The notes below the pieces were generated by a model that searched no databases, was not told the origin of the DNA, and saw only the letters and a program-made list of their open reading frames with translations. Both the position numbers and the translations under genes were made by a program. A DNA stretch of 64,000 nucleotides from Geomonas oryzae (GTDB lineage Bacteria > Desulfobacterota > Desulfuromonadia > Geobacterales > Geobacteraceae): NCBI RefSeq assembly GCF_004117875.1, contig NZ_RAHW01000001.1:682001-746000 (forward strand). Reading direction: 5' to 3'. This document shows, piece by piece, positions 22,455 through 31,594 of this stretch; within the stretch, counting starts at the first letter, position 1, and the number at the start of each line of letters is the position of its first letter.

Positions 22455-24591
22455 CTTGAAGGTTCTGCTTGTCGAGGATTCCCTGGAAGACAGCCTGCTT
22501 CTGGTACGCGAGCTGGTGCGCGGAGGCTATCAGCTGGAGCACCGGCGCGTCGAGACCGCGGAAGGGATGCGCCAGGCGCTGCAGGATAACCAGTGGGACG
22601 TGGTGATCTCCGACTACCGGATGCCGGCCTTCGACGCGCTCGGCGCCCTGCAGATCCTGCACGAAAGCGGGGAGGACATCCCGTTCATCATCGTCTCCGG
22701 CAAGATCGGCGAAGACCTGGCGGTCGCCGCCATGAAGTCGGGGGCGAACGATTACCTCATGAAGGGAAACCTGGCGCGCCTCGTGCCGGTCGTGGAGCGC
22801 GAGCTGCGCGAGGCGGAGGAGCGCAAGGCGCACCGGCTCACCCAGGACAAGGTGAGCCGCGGCAAGGCGGAATGGGAATCCGTCTTCGACGCGGTCTCCG
22901 ACCTCATCATCATCACCGACAACGAGGGGATCATCTCGCGCTGCAACGGCCGGGTCTTCTCCTACTTCCCCGGCGGCTACGACGCCATCCTCGGCAAGCG
23001 CATCGACGAGGTTTTCTTCGGATCGGAACAGCCGGAGGGAAAGGTCTTCCGTTTCCTGCACATGGGGGGGGAAACCGAAGAGGACATCCGCTTCCCCAAC
23101 CTGAGCGGCTGGTACAACGTGGCGAGCTACCCCATGCGTATCGAGGGGAACGACCGCGCCGGCTTCGTGCACATCATAAAAGACATCACCAAAAGGCGCG
23201 AAGTGGAGGAAGAGAAGCGGACGAGCGACCGCGAGCTCCTCACCCTCTACGCGGTGGCCTTCCGCCTGCAGTACACCAAAGGGGTGGAGAAGGTGATGGG
23301 CGACCTCCTCTTCCAACTGCACAACATGCTGCAGATGGACTTTTCCTGCATCCATCTCTTCGAGGGGGGCGAGCGGCTCAAGATGCGCGCCTCCCTCGGG
23401 CTCTCCGCCCCCTTCGAAAAAGCGATGCAGACGCTTCCCGCCGATGCGCAATGGACCAAACTCGCCCAAGGGGGGCGTCCCTTCCTGGGCGAGGAGCCCG
23501 ACTCGCGCTTTCCGGAAAAGGCGAAGAAGGCGGCCGTCGCCATGGGGCTGCGCTCCTGGTGCACGGTGCCTTTGAAGATCGGGCAGGAAGTGATGGGGGT
23601 GATGACGGTGGGGACCATCTCCGGGCGCAACTACAGCGACCGCGACGTCTTCCTGCTCTGCTCCATCGCCGGTCAGCTCGCCGTTCTCATCGACAACTAC
23701 AGCCTCTACGACAAGATGAAGGAGAAGGCGGAGGAGCTCTACAAGAGCAAGATGGAGCTCAAGGAGAACCTGCAGAAGGTCAAGCGGGCGAACATCGAGC
23801 TCGGGCGCCTCAACACCGCCAAGAACAACTTCATCGGCATCGCGTCCCACGAACTCAAAACACCGATCACCTCGATCATGGGTGGGGTCGAGTTCCTCCT
23901 GAAGTACTCGGGGATCCCGATGACCCCCGAACAGCACAACATCTTCACCTCGGTTTACGAGGGAACGGTGCAGCTCAGAAAGCTGGTCGAGGATCTTCTC
24001 TCCATCTCGAGGATCGAGGCCCAGGGGCCGCTGGCGCAGAAAAAGCCGGCAAACCTGATCCAGCTCTGCCGCGAGGTGCACGACCTCTTTGCGCTGCCGC
24101 TTTCCGAGCGGCACATCGCCGTGAAGATCACCGGCGAGGAGAGCGCGGTTCCGGTGGACGAAGGGTTCGTCACCCTGGCGGTGCGAAACCTCATGGAGAA
24201 CGCCATCAAGTTCACGCGCGACGGCGGCGAGGTGCGGCTCACCGGGCGGACGCTCAAGCATGCGCGCCTGAAGGAGTTGACCCCTTTGGTGCGCCAGTTC
24301 TACTCCTCCTTCCCCAACAACATCGCCGCGGTGAAAAGTTACTACCTGCTGCAGGTGAGCGACAACGGCATCGGCATCCCCGCCGACGAGCGCGTGCGCG
24401 TGTTCGACAAGTTCTACGGCGTCGGAGACATCGCCCACCACTCGAGCGGCGACACCGCATTCATGTCCAAGGGGAGCGGGCTCGGGCTCTCCATCGTGCG
24501 GGGCATCATGGACGCGCACGAGGGTGTGGTGTGGGTGGAAGAGGCCGAAGGAGGCGGGAGCACCTTCTCCCTGCTTTTCCCGCTGGAGTAA
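22423..24591 (+). CDS. Receiver-PAS-GAF-histidine kinase
   Basis: Soluble, 722 residues. Receiver (about 12-130, LLVEDS, SDYRMPAFDA, SGKIGEDL), PAS (about 150-265), GAF (about 290-435), coiled coil, HisKA (IASHELKTPITSIMGG) and HATPase_c (NLMENAIKFTRDGG, DNGIGIP, GSGLGLSIV). I chose TTG at 22423 because a perfect GGAGG (22411-22415) lies seven bases upstream; an in-frame ATG at 22366 has no such site. The first ten or so residues are encoded by the right arm of the TTGACAA repeat. Last of four consecutive kinase genes. Confidence 0.9.
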   Translation: MSIVDRQSSIALKVLLVEDSLEDSLLLVRELVRGGYQLEHRRVETAEGMRQALQDNQWDVVISDYRMPAFDALGALQILHESGEDIPFIIVSGKIGEDLAVAAMKSGANDYLMKGNLARLVPVVERELREAEERKAHRLTQDKVSRGKAEWESVFDAVSDLIIITDNEGIISRCNGRVFSYFPGGYDAILGKRIDEVFFGSEQPEGKVFRFLHMGGETEEDIRFPNLSGWYNVASYPMRIEGNDRAGFVHIIKDITKRREVEEEKRTSDRELLTLYAVAFRLQYTKGVEKVMGDLLFQLHNMLQMDFSCIHLFEGGERLKMRASLGLSAPFEKAMQTLPADAQWTKLAQGGRPFLGEEPDSRFPEKAKKAAVAMGLRSWCTVPLKIGQEVMGVMTVGTISGRNYSDRDVFLLCSIAGQLAVLIDNYSLYDKMKEKAEELYKSKMELKENLQKVKRANIELGRLNTAKNNFIGIASHELKTPITSIMGGVEFLLKYSGIPMTPEQHNIFTSVYEGTVQLRKLVEDLLSISRIEAQGPLAQKKPANLIQLCREVHDLFALPLSERHIAVKITGEESAVPVDEGFVTLAVRNLMENAIKFTRDGGEVRLTGRTLKHARLKELTPLVRQFYSSFPNNIAAVKSYYLLQVSDNGIGIPADERVRVFDKFYGVGDIAHHSSGDTAFMSKGSGLGLSIVRGIMDAHEGVVWVEEAEGGGSTFSLLFPLE

Positions 24592-24610
24592 CGAAAGGAC
24601 CGGGGCAACC

Positions 24611-25537
24611 ATGAGCCACGCCATCACGCTCCACGAGATCACCAAAAGTTACGACGGGTTCACCGCGGTGGACCGCTTCTCGCTCGAGGTCGCGCGCGGC
24701 ACCGTCTTCGGCCTTCTCGGCCCGAACGGCGCCGGCAAGACCACCCTCATCAAGATCCTCACCACCCTCATGCGTCCGAGCCTGGGCGACGCCTTCGTAG
24801 AGGGGCACAGCGTGCTGACGGCAGGCAAGGAGGTCAGGCGCCTGATCGGCGTGGTCCCCCAGGAGAACAACCTGGACCGTTACCTGACCGCGCGCGAGAA
24901 CCTCACCCTGCACGCGAGGCTGCACGGCATGCGCCCCGCTTCCTACAACCCCCGCATCGACGAGCTTTTGGAGATGACCGGGCTCGCCTCGCGCGGCAAC
25001 GACTTCCCCGACACCTTTTCCGGCGGCATGCAGCGCAGGCTCGTGGTGGCGCGCGCCCTGGTTCACGAGCCGCGGGTGCTTTTTCTCGACGAGCCGACCA
25101 CCGGGCTCGATCCCCAGTCACGGCGTGCGCTTTGGGACTACATCCGCGGTCTGCGCCGCAAGATGACCGTGTTTCTCACCACCCACTACATGGACGAGGC
25201 CGACGCGCTTTGCGACCGGATCATGATAATGGATCACGGCGCGTGTCTCGCCGACGGGACCGCCGCGCATTTGAAGGACGCCTATTCGAGGGCGCACACC
25301 TACCAGGTGGAGTTTAAGCGTGATGCCGAGCGGTACGAGGGGGTGTTGGCCGGTTTATCGTTCGTGAAAGCGGTGGAGCGGGAGGGAGCCGTTTTCCAGA
25401 TCACCCTGGCCGACGAGGAATCGATCAAGCCGCTCATGGATCACCTGGGCGGCGCCGACATCCGCCGCATCTGTCTGAAGGAGCCCTCCCTGGAGGACGT
25501 GTTCATCGCGCTGACCGGGGAAAAGGTCAGAGAGTAG
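24611..25537 (+). CDS. ABC-2 exporter ATP-binding protein (DrrA/NodI-like)
   Basis: 308 residues from the ATG at 24611, 19 bp after the kinase gene. Walker A GPNGAGKTT (37-45), Q-loop VPQENN, signature FSGGMQRRL, Walker B VLFLDEPTTGLD and H-loop TTHYMDEAD. The C-terminal extension with SLEDVFIALTGEKV is typical of the DrrA family, which powers export of drugs, lipids or polysaccharide precursors with an ABC-2 permease. The permease gene follows 66 bp later. Substrate unknown. Confidence 0.93.
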   Translation: MSHAITLHEITKSYDGFTAVDRFSLEVARGTVFGLLGPNGAGKTTLIKILTTLMRPSLGDAFVEGHSVLTAGKEVRRLIGVVPQENNLDRYLTARENLTLHARLHGMRPASYNPRIDELLEMTGLASRGNDFPDTFSGGMQRRLVVARALVHEPRVLFLDEPTTGLDPQSRRALWDYIRGLRRKMTVFLTTHYMDEADALCDRIMIMDHGACLADGTAAHLKDAYSRAHTYQVEFKRDAERYEGVLAGLSFVKAVEREGAVFQITLADEESIKPLMDHLGGADIRRICLKEPSLEDVFIALTGEKVRE

Positions 25538-25538
25538 C

Positions 25539-25587
25539 GTCGGACGTCGGACCTGTCAGACTGGTCTGACTGGTCCGACGTCAGACC
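25539..25587. repeat. GTCGGAC/GTCAGAC short-period palindromic repeat
   Basis: Fills the gap between the two exporter genes. Arms with GTCGGACGTCGGACC and GGTCCGACGTCAGACC flank TGTCAGACTGGTCTGAC, so the whole 49 bp can fold on itself. Confidence 0.7.
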
Positions 25588-25603
25588 AAGAAGAGGGAGC
25601 CCA

Positions 25604-26359
25604 ATGTTCAAAGGCGCGTTTTCCATCTGGGGCAGGGACATGCTGGTGCTGCGGCGCAGCATCGTGTCCGAGCTCGTCTCGGTGGTGGCATACCCCCTCA
25701 CCCTCTACCTCGCCTTCGGCTTCGGACTCAAAGGGTACATAACCGCCGTGAACGGGGTCCCCTACCCTCTCTTCATCGCCCCCGGCCTCATCTCGATGAC
25801 CGCGGTGAACGCGGCCTTCGACGAGAGCTCCTGGAGCATGTGGTTCCACCGCCGCGTGCAGCGCACCATCGAGGAGTACCGCGTCACCCCGGTGACCGTC
25901 TACGACATCGTAATCGGCAAGATCTTCTCCGGCTTCTCGCAAGGGGCGGTAAAGGGTTCGGTGGTCTTCCTGGTGATCCTCGCCCTCACCCCGTTCCGCA
26001 TCGACTACACGCACCTCCCAAGCTACCTCGGCTGCATCGCTCTCTCTTCCATGACCTTCTCCTGCCTCGGCACCATCTGCGGCACTGTCATAGACAAGCC
26101 GGAAAACATAGGTCGGGTGCAGTCCGTGATCATCGTCCCGCTCATCTTCATGGCGGGCATCTTCTTTCCCCTCTCATCCTACCCTTCATCAATACTGCCA
26201 CTGATTGAGCTCCTTCCCACCACGGCTGTTTTCGAGGGGGCTCGCGACGCTCTCCTCACTGGTGCCGTCCCCACTCACTACCTGGTCAACCTGGTTCTGA
26301 GTGCGGCAGTATCTTTCGCCGTCGCCGTATACGTCTTCAATCGTAAAATGGCGGAATAA
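25604..26359 (+). CDS. ABC-2 type permease (DrrB/NodJ-like)
   Basis: 251 residues with about six hydrophobic segments (from VSVVAYPLTLYLAFGFGL to AVSFAVAVYVF). The family motif region before the last helices reads LIFMAGIFFPLSSYP, with LPTTAVFEGARDAL after it, as in the NodJ/DrrB group. AGAGGGAG precedes the ATG. It forms an export complex with the ATPase encoded immediately upstream. Substrate cannot be inferred. Confidence 0.92.
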   Translation: MFKGAFSIWGRDMLVLRRSIVSELVSVVAYPLTLYLAFGFGLKGYITAVNGVPYPLFIAPGLISMTAVNAAFDESSWSMWFHRRVQRTIEEYRVTPVTVYDIVIGKIFSGFSQGAVKGSVVFLVILALTPFRIDYTHLPSYLGCIALSSMTFSCLGTICGTVIDKPENIGRVQSVIIVPLIFMAGIFFPLSSYPSSILPLIELLPTTAVFEGARDALLTGAVPTHYLVNLVLSAAVSFAVAVYVFNRKMAE

Positions 26360-26570
26360 GCGATTCTTCTTGAGTTCGTCTCACCTTTCATAGTAAAGTT
26401 CGCAGTAAACTTTTTACCTCCTGGATGCCCCTTGCGACACCGTGTCGGGAAGGAGGCAGCCGAAGCGTTCCTTGTCGCAGAGCCGACCGTTTTTGGCGCG
26501 AATTCGTTCCCTGCCCGAGTCGATTCCCCCCGCCGCACTGCACGCTTTCCAGGGTCACATTGGAGATACC

Positions 26571-27647
26571 ATGGCCGAAGAGTTCGTACCGAAATGGATC
26601 GCCTGGGAGACCACCCAGCGCTGCAACCTCAAATGCGTGCACTGCCGTTGTTCGTCTGAGCTGACCTCGTCGGAAGGTGACTTCACCACCGAGGAAGGGA
26701 AGAAGCTCCTCAAGGAGATCGCCGATTTCTCGAAGCCGGTCGTGGTCCTCTCCGGCGGCGAGCCGCTCATGAGACCGGACATCTTTGAACTCGCCGAGTA
26801 CGGCACCTCGCTCGGCCTCAGGATGTGCATGGCGACCAACGGCTCCCTCGTGACGGACGAGGTGTGCGAGAAGATGAAGAAGGCGGACATCAAGATGGTG
26901 TCGCTCTCCCTGGACGGCTCCACCGCCGCCGTGCACGACGACTTCCGCCAGTGCCCGGGCGCCTTCGAAGGCGTGATGAAGGCCGCCGAGCTCTTCAGAA
27001 AGCACGGCCAGAAGTTCCTGGTCAACTCCTCCTTCACCAAAAGGAACCAGACCGACATCGCCAACACCTTCAAGGTCGCCAAGTCCATCGGCGCCACCGC
27101 CTGGTACATGTTCATGATCGTTCCGACCGGGCGCGGCGAGGAGATCATGAGCGAGCTGATTTCCAAGGAAGACTACGAAGAGATCCTCGACTGGCACTAC
27201 CACCAGGAGAAAAACGAGGACGACATCCTCATGCGCCCGACCTGCGCACCGCACTACTACCGCATCGTGCCGCAGAAGGCGAAGGCGGAGGGGGAGAAGT
27301 TCGAGCGTCGCTCCCTCACCTTCTCCACCGGCGGCGGCAAAGGGTGCATCGCGGCCCAGACCATCTGCCTCATCGACTGCTTCGGCAACCTGAAGCCCTG
27401 CTCCTACTTCCACCGCACCGCCGGCAACGTGAAGGAGACCCCGTTCAAGGAGCTCTGGGAAAACTCGGAGATCTTCAAGGACCTGCGCGACTTCAAAGCC
27501 TACAAGGGTAAGTGCGGTGAGTGCGAGTACCTGAACGTCTGCGGCGGCTGCCGCGCCCGCGCCGATGCGGTGTACGGCGACTACATGGAAGAGGAACCGT
27601 TCTGCAACTACGTGCCGATCAAGGTGCAGAGAAAGCAGAAGGACTAA
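26571..27647 (+). CDS. Radical SAM/SPASM protein, NirJ/AhbD-like, probably tetrapyrrole-related
   Basis: 358 residues from the ATG at 26571, where the conserved sequence begins. The radical SAM cluster motif CNLKCVHC (Cys 18, 22, 25) is followed by [10 protein letters not shown]. The C-terminal SPASM-type cysteines include [38 protein letters not shown] and EPFC. The layout matches the NirJ/AhbC/AhbD group that modifies haem precursors (sirohaem route or haem d1). The neighbour hemE, 238 bp downstream on the same strand, supports a tetrapyrrole role. Choosing among NirJ2, AhbC and AhbD needs phylogeny. A short palindrome (CGACACCGTGTCG, 26435-26447) lies in the 211-bp leader. Confidence 0.82.
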   Translation: MAEEFVPKWIAWETTQRCNLKCVHCRCSSELTSSEGDFTTEEGKKLLKEIADFSKPVVVLSGGEPLMRPDIFELAEYGTSLGLRMCMATNGSLVTDEVCEKMKKADIKMVSLSLDGSTAAVHDDFRQCPGAFEGVMKAAELFRKHGQKFLVNSSFTKRNQTDIANTFKVAKSIGATAWYMFMIVPTGRGEEIMSELISKEDYEEILDWHYHQEKNEDDILMRPTCAPHYYRIVPQKAKAEGEKFERRSLTFSTGGGKGCIAAQTICLIDCFGNLKPCSYFHRTAGNVKETPFKELWENSEIFKDLRDFKAYKGKCGECEYLNVCGGCRARADAVYGDYMEEEPFCNYVPIKVQRKQKD

Positions 27648-27650
27648 ATT

Positions 27651-27684
27651 CCGTTCTACGTTCTATGTTCTAAGTTCTACGTTG
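27651..27684. repeat. GTTCTACG short-period tandem repeat
   Basis: Four units of GTTCTA(C/T)G or a near variant, period 7-8, directly after the radical SAM gene. A single arm; no inverted partner is seen nearby. Confidence 0.65.
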
Positions 27685-27710
27685 AAAAACTGAGTCACCC
27701 TACCCTTTCG

Positions 27711-27746
27711 TCCCCTCTCCCTCCGGGAGAGGGACAGGGTGAGGGC
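27711..27746. repeat. REP-like unit
   Basis: One unit: CCCTCTCCCTCCGGGAGAGGG palindrome followed by ACAGGGTGAGGG. It lies between the radical SAM gene and hemE. Confidence 0.75.
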
Positions 27747-27885
27747 TGCACCATCCGAAATATTTTTTTGCCCGGCTCTTCAACCAAGTTGACAGATTTC
27801 ATCAACCAAATGGAAAACGGGGCGGTTGCACGCTGTAATGTTGTGGTTTCGAGATCCCTCAAAATTTCACCCAGGAGGATTTACT

Positions 27886-28905
27886 ATGAATACTCGATTT
27901 TTAGACGCATGTTGGGGTAAGCCGGTCGACGTCGTACCGGTATGGCTTATGCGTCAGGCCGGCCGTTACCTCCCCGATTACATGCGCGTCCGCTCCAAAT
28001 GCACCTTCCTGGAACTCTGCAAGACGCCGGAACTCGCCGCTGAAGTCACCATCCAGCCGGTGGACATCCTGGGCGTCGACGCCGCGATCCTCTTCTCCGA
28101 CATCCTCACCCCGATCGAGCCGATGGGCATGGAGCTCGACTTCACCCCGGGTCCGGTCTTCACCAAGCCGGTGCGCACCATGGCCGACGTGGAGGCGCTC
28201 AAGATCCCGAAGATGGAGACCGACGTCCCCTACGTACTCGACGCCGTCAAACTCCTCAGGAAAGAGCTCGCCGCCAAGGTACCGCTGATCGGCTTCGGCG
28301 GCGCCCCCTTCACCCTCGCCTGCTACATGGTCGAGGGCAAAGGCTCCAAGGACTTCGCAGCACTCAAGAAGATGATGTACGCCGAGCCGGAAGTCTACGC
28401 GGCGCTCATGGAAAAGATCACCACCATGGACATGGAGTACCTGAACGCCCAGATCAAGGCCGGCGCGCAGGCGATCCAGATCTTCGACACCTGGGGCGGC
28501 ATGCTCTCCCCCGCCGACTACGAGCGCTACGTCCTCCCGTACACCCAGCGCCTCATCAACGGCCTGAACCGCACCAACGTTCCGGTGATCCATTTCGTGA
28601 AGGGCGCCGGCACCATGCTCGAGATCGTGAAAGAGGCGGGCGGCGACGTCATGGGCCTCGACTGGCACGTGAACCTCGGCAAGGCCCGCGACATCCTGGG
28701 CGACATGGCGGTGCAGGGCAACCTCGATCCGACCGTGCTCTTCGCACCGAAAGAGGTCATCGAGCGCGAGGTGAAGCGCGTGCTGGACGAGAACGCCGGC
28801 AGGCCCGGTCTCATCTTCAACCTGGGGCACGGCATCCTCCCCACGGTACCGCCGGAAAACGCGATCTTCATGGTCGACTGCGTGCACAGGCTGTCGCAGA
28901 AATAA
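27886..28905 (+). CDS. hemE: Uroporphyrinogen decarboxylase
   Basis: Decarboxylates the four acetate side chains of uroporphyrinogen III to give coproporphyrinogen III; cytoplasmic. 339 residues from the ATG at 27886, set by an ideal AGGAGG seven bases upstream. The signature PVWLMRQAGRYLPDY (about 15-29) with the substrate-binding Arg residues, the Asp in FSDILTPIEPMGM, and the C-terminal FNLGHGILPTVPPEN are all present. A clear terminator follows. The ferrochelatase gene is about 29 kb away in this window. Confidence 0.98.
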   Translation: MNTRFLDACWGKPVDVVPVWLMRQAGRYLPDYMRVRSKCTFLELCKTPELAAEVTIQPVDILGVDAAILFSDILTPIEPMGMELDFTPGPVFTKPVRTMADVEALKIPKMETDVPYVLDAVKLLRKELAAKVPLIGFGGAPFTLACYMVEGKGSKDFAALKKMMYAEPEVYAALMEKITTMDMEYLNAQIKAGAQAIQIFDTWGGMLSPADYERYVLPYTQRLINGLNRTNVPVIHFVKGAGTMLEIVKEAGGDVMGLDWHVNLGKARDILGDMAVQGNLDPTVLFAPKEVIEREVKRVLDENAGRPGLIFNLGHGILPTVPPENAIFMVDCVHRLSQK

Positions 28906-28922
28906 TTCAGGACCACAGACTG

Positions 28923-28950
28923 GGGCGGCCGATAAGGCCGCCCTTCTTGT
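28923..28950 (+). terminator. Rho-independent terminator after hemE
   Basis: Perfect 8-bp stem GGGCGGCC/GGCCGCCC with loop GATAA, followed by TTCTTGT. Confidence 0.8.
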
Positions 28951-29025
28951 TTCAACCGGGCAAGGGGTCCGGTCCCCGCAGTGCCACGGCCGGCACCGAG
29001 GGGGTGGACCAGGCAGGAGCGCATC

Positions 29026-29979
29026 ATGCTGAGGCTTTTCAAGATAGAAAGCGGACTCATCAAAGAGATGGAGTTCGAGCGGGAGGACCTACCCAACCAG
29101 ATCCTAAAGGCCGACTGGATCGACGCCCACGAACCGGACGACGAAGAGAGGGAGCTGCTGGAGCTCCTCCTGCATACCGATATCCCCGAGTACGACGAGG
29201 TCGACGAGATCGAGATCTCCGCCCGATGCTTCGTCGATTCCGCCGGGATCCACGTCCACCCGCTCTTCCTCTCCCAGAGCGAGGGGCGTCACATGACGCT
29301 CACCGTCGCCTGCATTCTGCAGACGAACCACCTGATCACCATCCGCGAGGGAGACCTGGCCGATTTCCGCCTGCTGCGCATGCGCGCCCGCCGCGGTCAC
29401 GTCGAGTGCCGTTCCGCAGCGGAGCTTCTAGTCATCCTGCTGGATCAGAAGGTGGAGAACCACGCAGACACCCTGGAGGACATCCACCGTCAGCTCGAGG
29501 GGGTGAGCCACATGGTGCTCGAAGACGAGGAGGCGGAACTGGAGGACGCCATCGACAAGCTGGCGCGGCTCGAGGACAGCAACGGAAAGATCCGCCTCTG
29601 CCTCATGGATACCCAGCGCGACATCTCCTTTTTGCTGCGCCACTTGAGGGATCGCACCGACCAGGCCGAAACGCTCCGGGAGATCGCACGCGACGTCGAG
29701 ACCCTCATGTCGCACACCACCTTCCTGTTCGACAAGATCAACTTCCTGATGGACTCGACCCAGGGCTTCATCAACATCGAGCAAAACCAGATCATTAAGA
29801 TCTTTTCCATTGCCGCGGTGGTTTTCCTCCCCCCTACCCTTGTCGCCAGCATCTACGGCATGAACTTCGACTACATGCCCGAACTGAAGATGGGACTCGG
29901 ATACCCTTGGGCCCTGGCCCTGATGATCCTCTCCGGCATCGCACCTTACTGGTATTTCAAGCGGAAGGGGTGGCTGTAG
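29026..29979 (+). CDS. corA: CorA-family Mg2+/Co2+ transporter
   Basis: 317 residues. A large acidic N-terminal cytoplasmic domain (about 1-240) with long coiled helices is followed by two C-terminal TM helices. The first ends in the selectivity-filter motif YGMNFDYMPEL (GMN at 278-280), and the last TM is followed by the basic tail YFKRKGWL. The ATG at 29026 has CAGGAG upstream; longer in-frame starts lie in the spacer after the hemE terminator. Pentameric channel in the inner membrane. Which divalent ion is physiological cannot be read from sequence. Confidence 0.95.
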   Translation: MLRLFKIESGLIKEMEFEREDLPNQILKADWIDAHEPDDEERELLELLLHTDIPEYDEVDEIEISARCFVDSAGIHVHPLFLSQSEGRHMTLTVACILQTNHLITIREGDLADFRLLRMRARRGHVECRSAAELLVILLDQKVENHADTLEDIHRQLEGVSHMVLEDEEAELEDAIDKLARLEDSNGKIRLCLMDTQRDISFLLRHLRDRTDQAETLREIARDVETLMSHTTFLFDKINFLMDSTQGFINIEQNQIIKIFSIAAVVFLPPTLVASIYGMNFDYMPELKMGLGYPWALALMILSGIAPYWYFKRKGWL

Positions 29980-30032
29980 ACTTTTCCCTCACCGCTAGTG
30001 GTTTTAAGTTGTGTATACGGAAAAATGGATTA

Positions 30033-30061
30033 TTTACACTCTGTAAGAAAAATGCTATAAG
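30033..30061 (+). promoter_or_regulatory. Predicted sigma-70 promoter for the FadL-type gene
   Basis: -35 TTTACA (30033-30038), 17-bp spacer, -10 TATAAG (30056-30061). Immediately downstream GTCCGC (30062-30067) can pair with GCGGAC (30087-30092), a hairpin that ends two bases before the ATG and covers part of the GAGG ribosome-binding site. Confidence 0.7.
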
Positions 30062-30094
30062 GTCCGCTTGAAATTCATTAATTGAGGCGGACTT

Positions 30095-31318
30095 ATGGCA
30101 AAGAAGGCGGTACTTGCGGCAGCAGCACTGTTACTTTCTGTTTCCTCACCCGAAGCCTGGGCAACCAACGGCGATACCCTGATCGGGGTGGCGCCTGCGT
30201 CGCGCGCCATGGGGGGGGCTGGCGTCGCCGCCCCGCAGGATGCCATAAGCGCCATCTTCGCGAACCCAGCCGCGGTCTGCATGGGGCCCTACTGCCCCGG
30301 CACCGAGGTCGTCTTCGCCTCGACCATCTACAACCCGACCGTCAAGGCCACGGTCACGGCCGGCCCCGAGGTCTTCAGCGCCAAGAGCGACATGAAGCCC
30401 TTCATCATACCGGCCGTGGGGATGGTGACGCCGATCAGCGACCGGCTCCGCTTCGGTCTCGGCATGTTCGGGATCACGGGGATGGGGGTCGACTACCGGA
30501 ACAAGGGGATCGACCTGAACCCCAACTCCCCCCGTGCCGAGGGTGACATCTACACCCAGCTCCAGATCCTGAAGTTCGCCCCCAACCTGGCTTTCCTGGT
30601 CACCCCCAATTTCTCCATAGGAACGTCGCTGCACCTTTTGTACGGCTCCCTCGACCTCGGCGAAGGGACCTCGCACAACTACGGCGTCGGTGCGCAGGTG
30701 GGCGCCATCTACCGCATGGGTCCCTGTTCCGTCGGGGCAAGCTATACGACTGCGGAGAAGCTGACCCACGAGAGGGTGGCCGATTTCGGCACCACGGAGC
30801 AGAAGAAACTGGAGATGGAGTCGCCGCAGACCGCTTCGGCGGGGGTCGCCTGGCACGCCACCGATGAGCTGCTCCTCGAGGCCGACGCGAAGTGGCTCAA
30901 CTGGAGCGATGCCGACGGTTATCGGGATTTCGACTGGAAGGACCAGTGGGTCTACGCGGTGGGGATGCAGTACAAGGACCCGGACGGCCTCACCCTGCGC
31001 CTGGGCTACAACTACGGGAAGAACCCGGTGCGGCTGCACAATAACTACGACCTCATGGGGACGACGCAGATCCAGGGGAACACGGTCTCCAACGTCGGGT
31101 ACGAATACCTGCGCATCATAGGCTTCCCGGCGATAGCCGAACACCACTTTTCCTTCGGGGTCGGCTACCAGTTCACCGGCTCGTTCGAAGCGCACCTGGG
31201 CGGGATGTGCGCCCTCAGCAACAACGTGAGCGAGAGCGACTCGAGCGGGACTTACACCTTCTCTTCCAAGGTACGGGAAACCTCGTACGATATCGGGCTC
31301 ATATGGCATTTCATGTAG
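30095..31318 (+). CDS. OmpP1/FadL-family outer-membrane protein
   Basis: 407 residues. A cleavable signal peptide (about 1-23, ending SPEAWA) is followed by the mature start TNGDTLIGVAPASRAMGGAGVAAPQDAISAIFANPAA, the hallmark FadL/TodX N-terminal hatch with the NPA motif. The rest is alternating beta-strand sequence, ending in the aromatic YDIGLIWHFM that signals outer-membrane insertion. Family members let hydrophobic compounds (long-chain fatty acids, aromatic hydrocarbons) cross the outer membrane. Monocistronic between its own promoter and terminator. Substrate unknown. Confidence 0.93.
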   Translation: MAKKAVLAAAALLLSVSSPEAWATNGDTLIGVAPASRAMGGAGVAAPQDAISAIFANPAAVCMGPYCPGTEVVFASTIYNPTVKATVTAGPEVFSAKSDMKPFIIPAVGMVTPISDRLRFGLGMFGITGMGVDYRNKGIDLNPNSPRAEGDIYTQLQILKFAPNLAFLVTPNFSIGTSLHLLYGSLDLGEGTSHNYGVGAQVGAIYRMGPCSVGASYTTAEKLTHERVADFGTTEQKKLEMESPQTASAGVAWHATDELLLEADAKWLNWSDADGYRDFDWKDQWVYAVGMQYKDPDGLTLRLGYNYGKNPVRLHNNYDLMGTTQIQGNTVSNVGYEYLRIIGFPAIAEHHFSFGVGYQFTGSFEAHLGGMCALSNNVSESDSSGTYTFSSKVRETSYDIGLIWHFM

Positions 31319-31340
31319 CGTGATAGCACTTTGCAACAGA

Positions 31341-31371
31341 AGCCCCCTCGGCCGGAGGGGGCTTTTTTTTT
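31341..31371 (+). terminator. Strong rho-independent terminator after the FadL-type gene
   Basis: Stem AGCCCCCTC/GGAGGGGGCT with loop GGCC followed by nine Ts. Confidence 0.92.
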
Positions 31372-31594
31372 GCCTGCCAAAGACGTCCCCCCTACCCCGC
31401 AAAAACAATGAACTCAAGAAAGTGCCGTATATGCCGATAAATTCGGTGGAAAAGATCCGAAATCGTCACACGTTGCCCCTACGGTACGCAGCCTCTTGTC
31501 CTCCCCTGCCCCGCCAGGCTGCCTGACCGGGCGAACGGCGCACTGCAGATCCGGCCGCCGTAAATGCGGAGCCGCCGGGTTCCGACCACCGACC

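Noticed and set aside
22447-24645. 732-codon minus-strand frame opposite the REC-PAS-GAF kinase
   Set aside because: Antisense shadow with Leu/His/Asp/Val bias; the plus-strand gene has full kinase motifs.
31420-31594. GEMM-type (cyclic dinucleotide) riboswitch before the hybrid kinase
   Set aside because: Only fragments (TACGCAGCC, CCGGGTTCCG) resemble the consensus; the conserved GCAAACC and GAAA elements are not in place.
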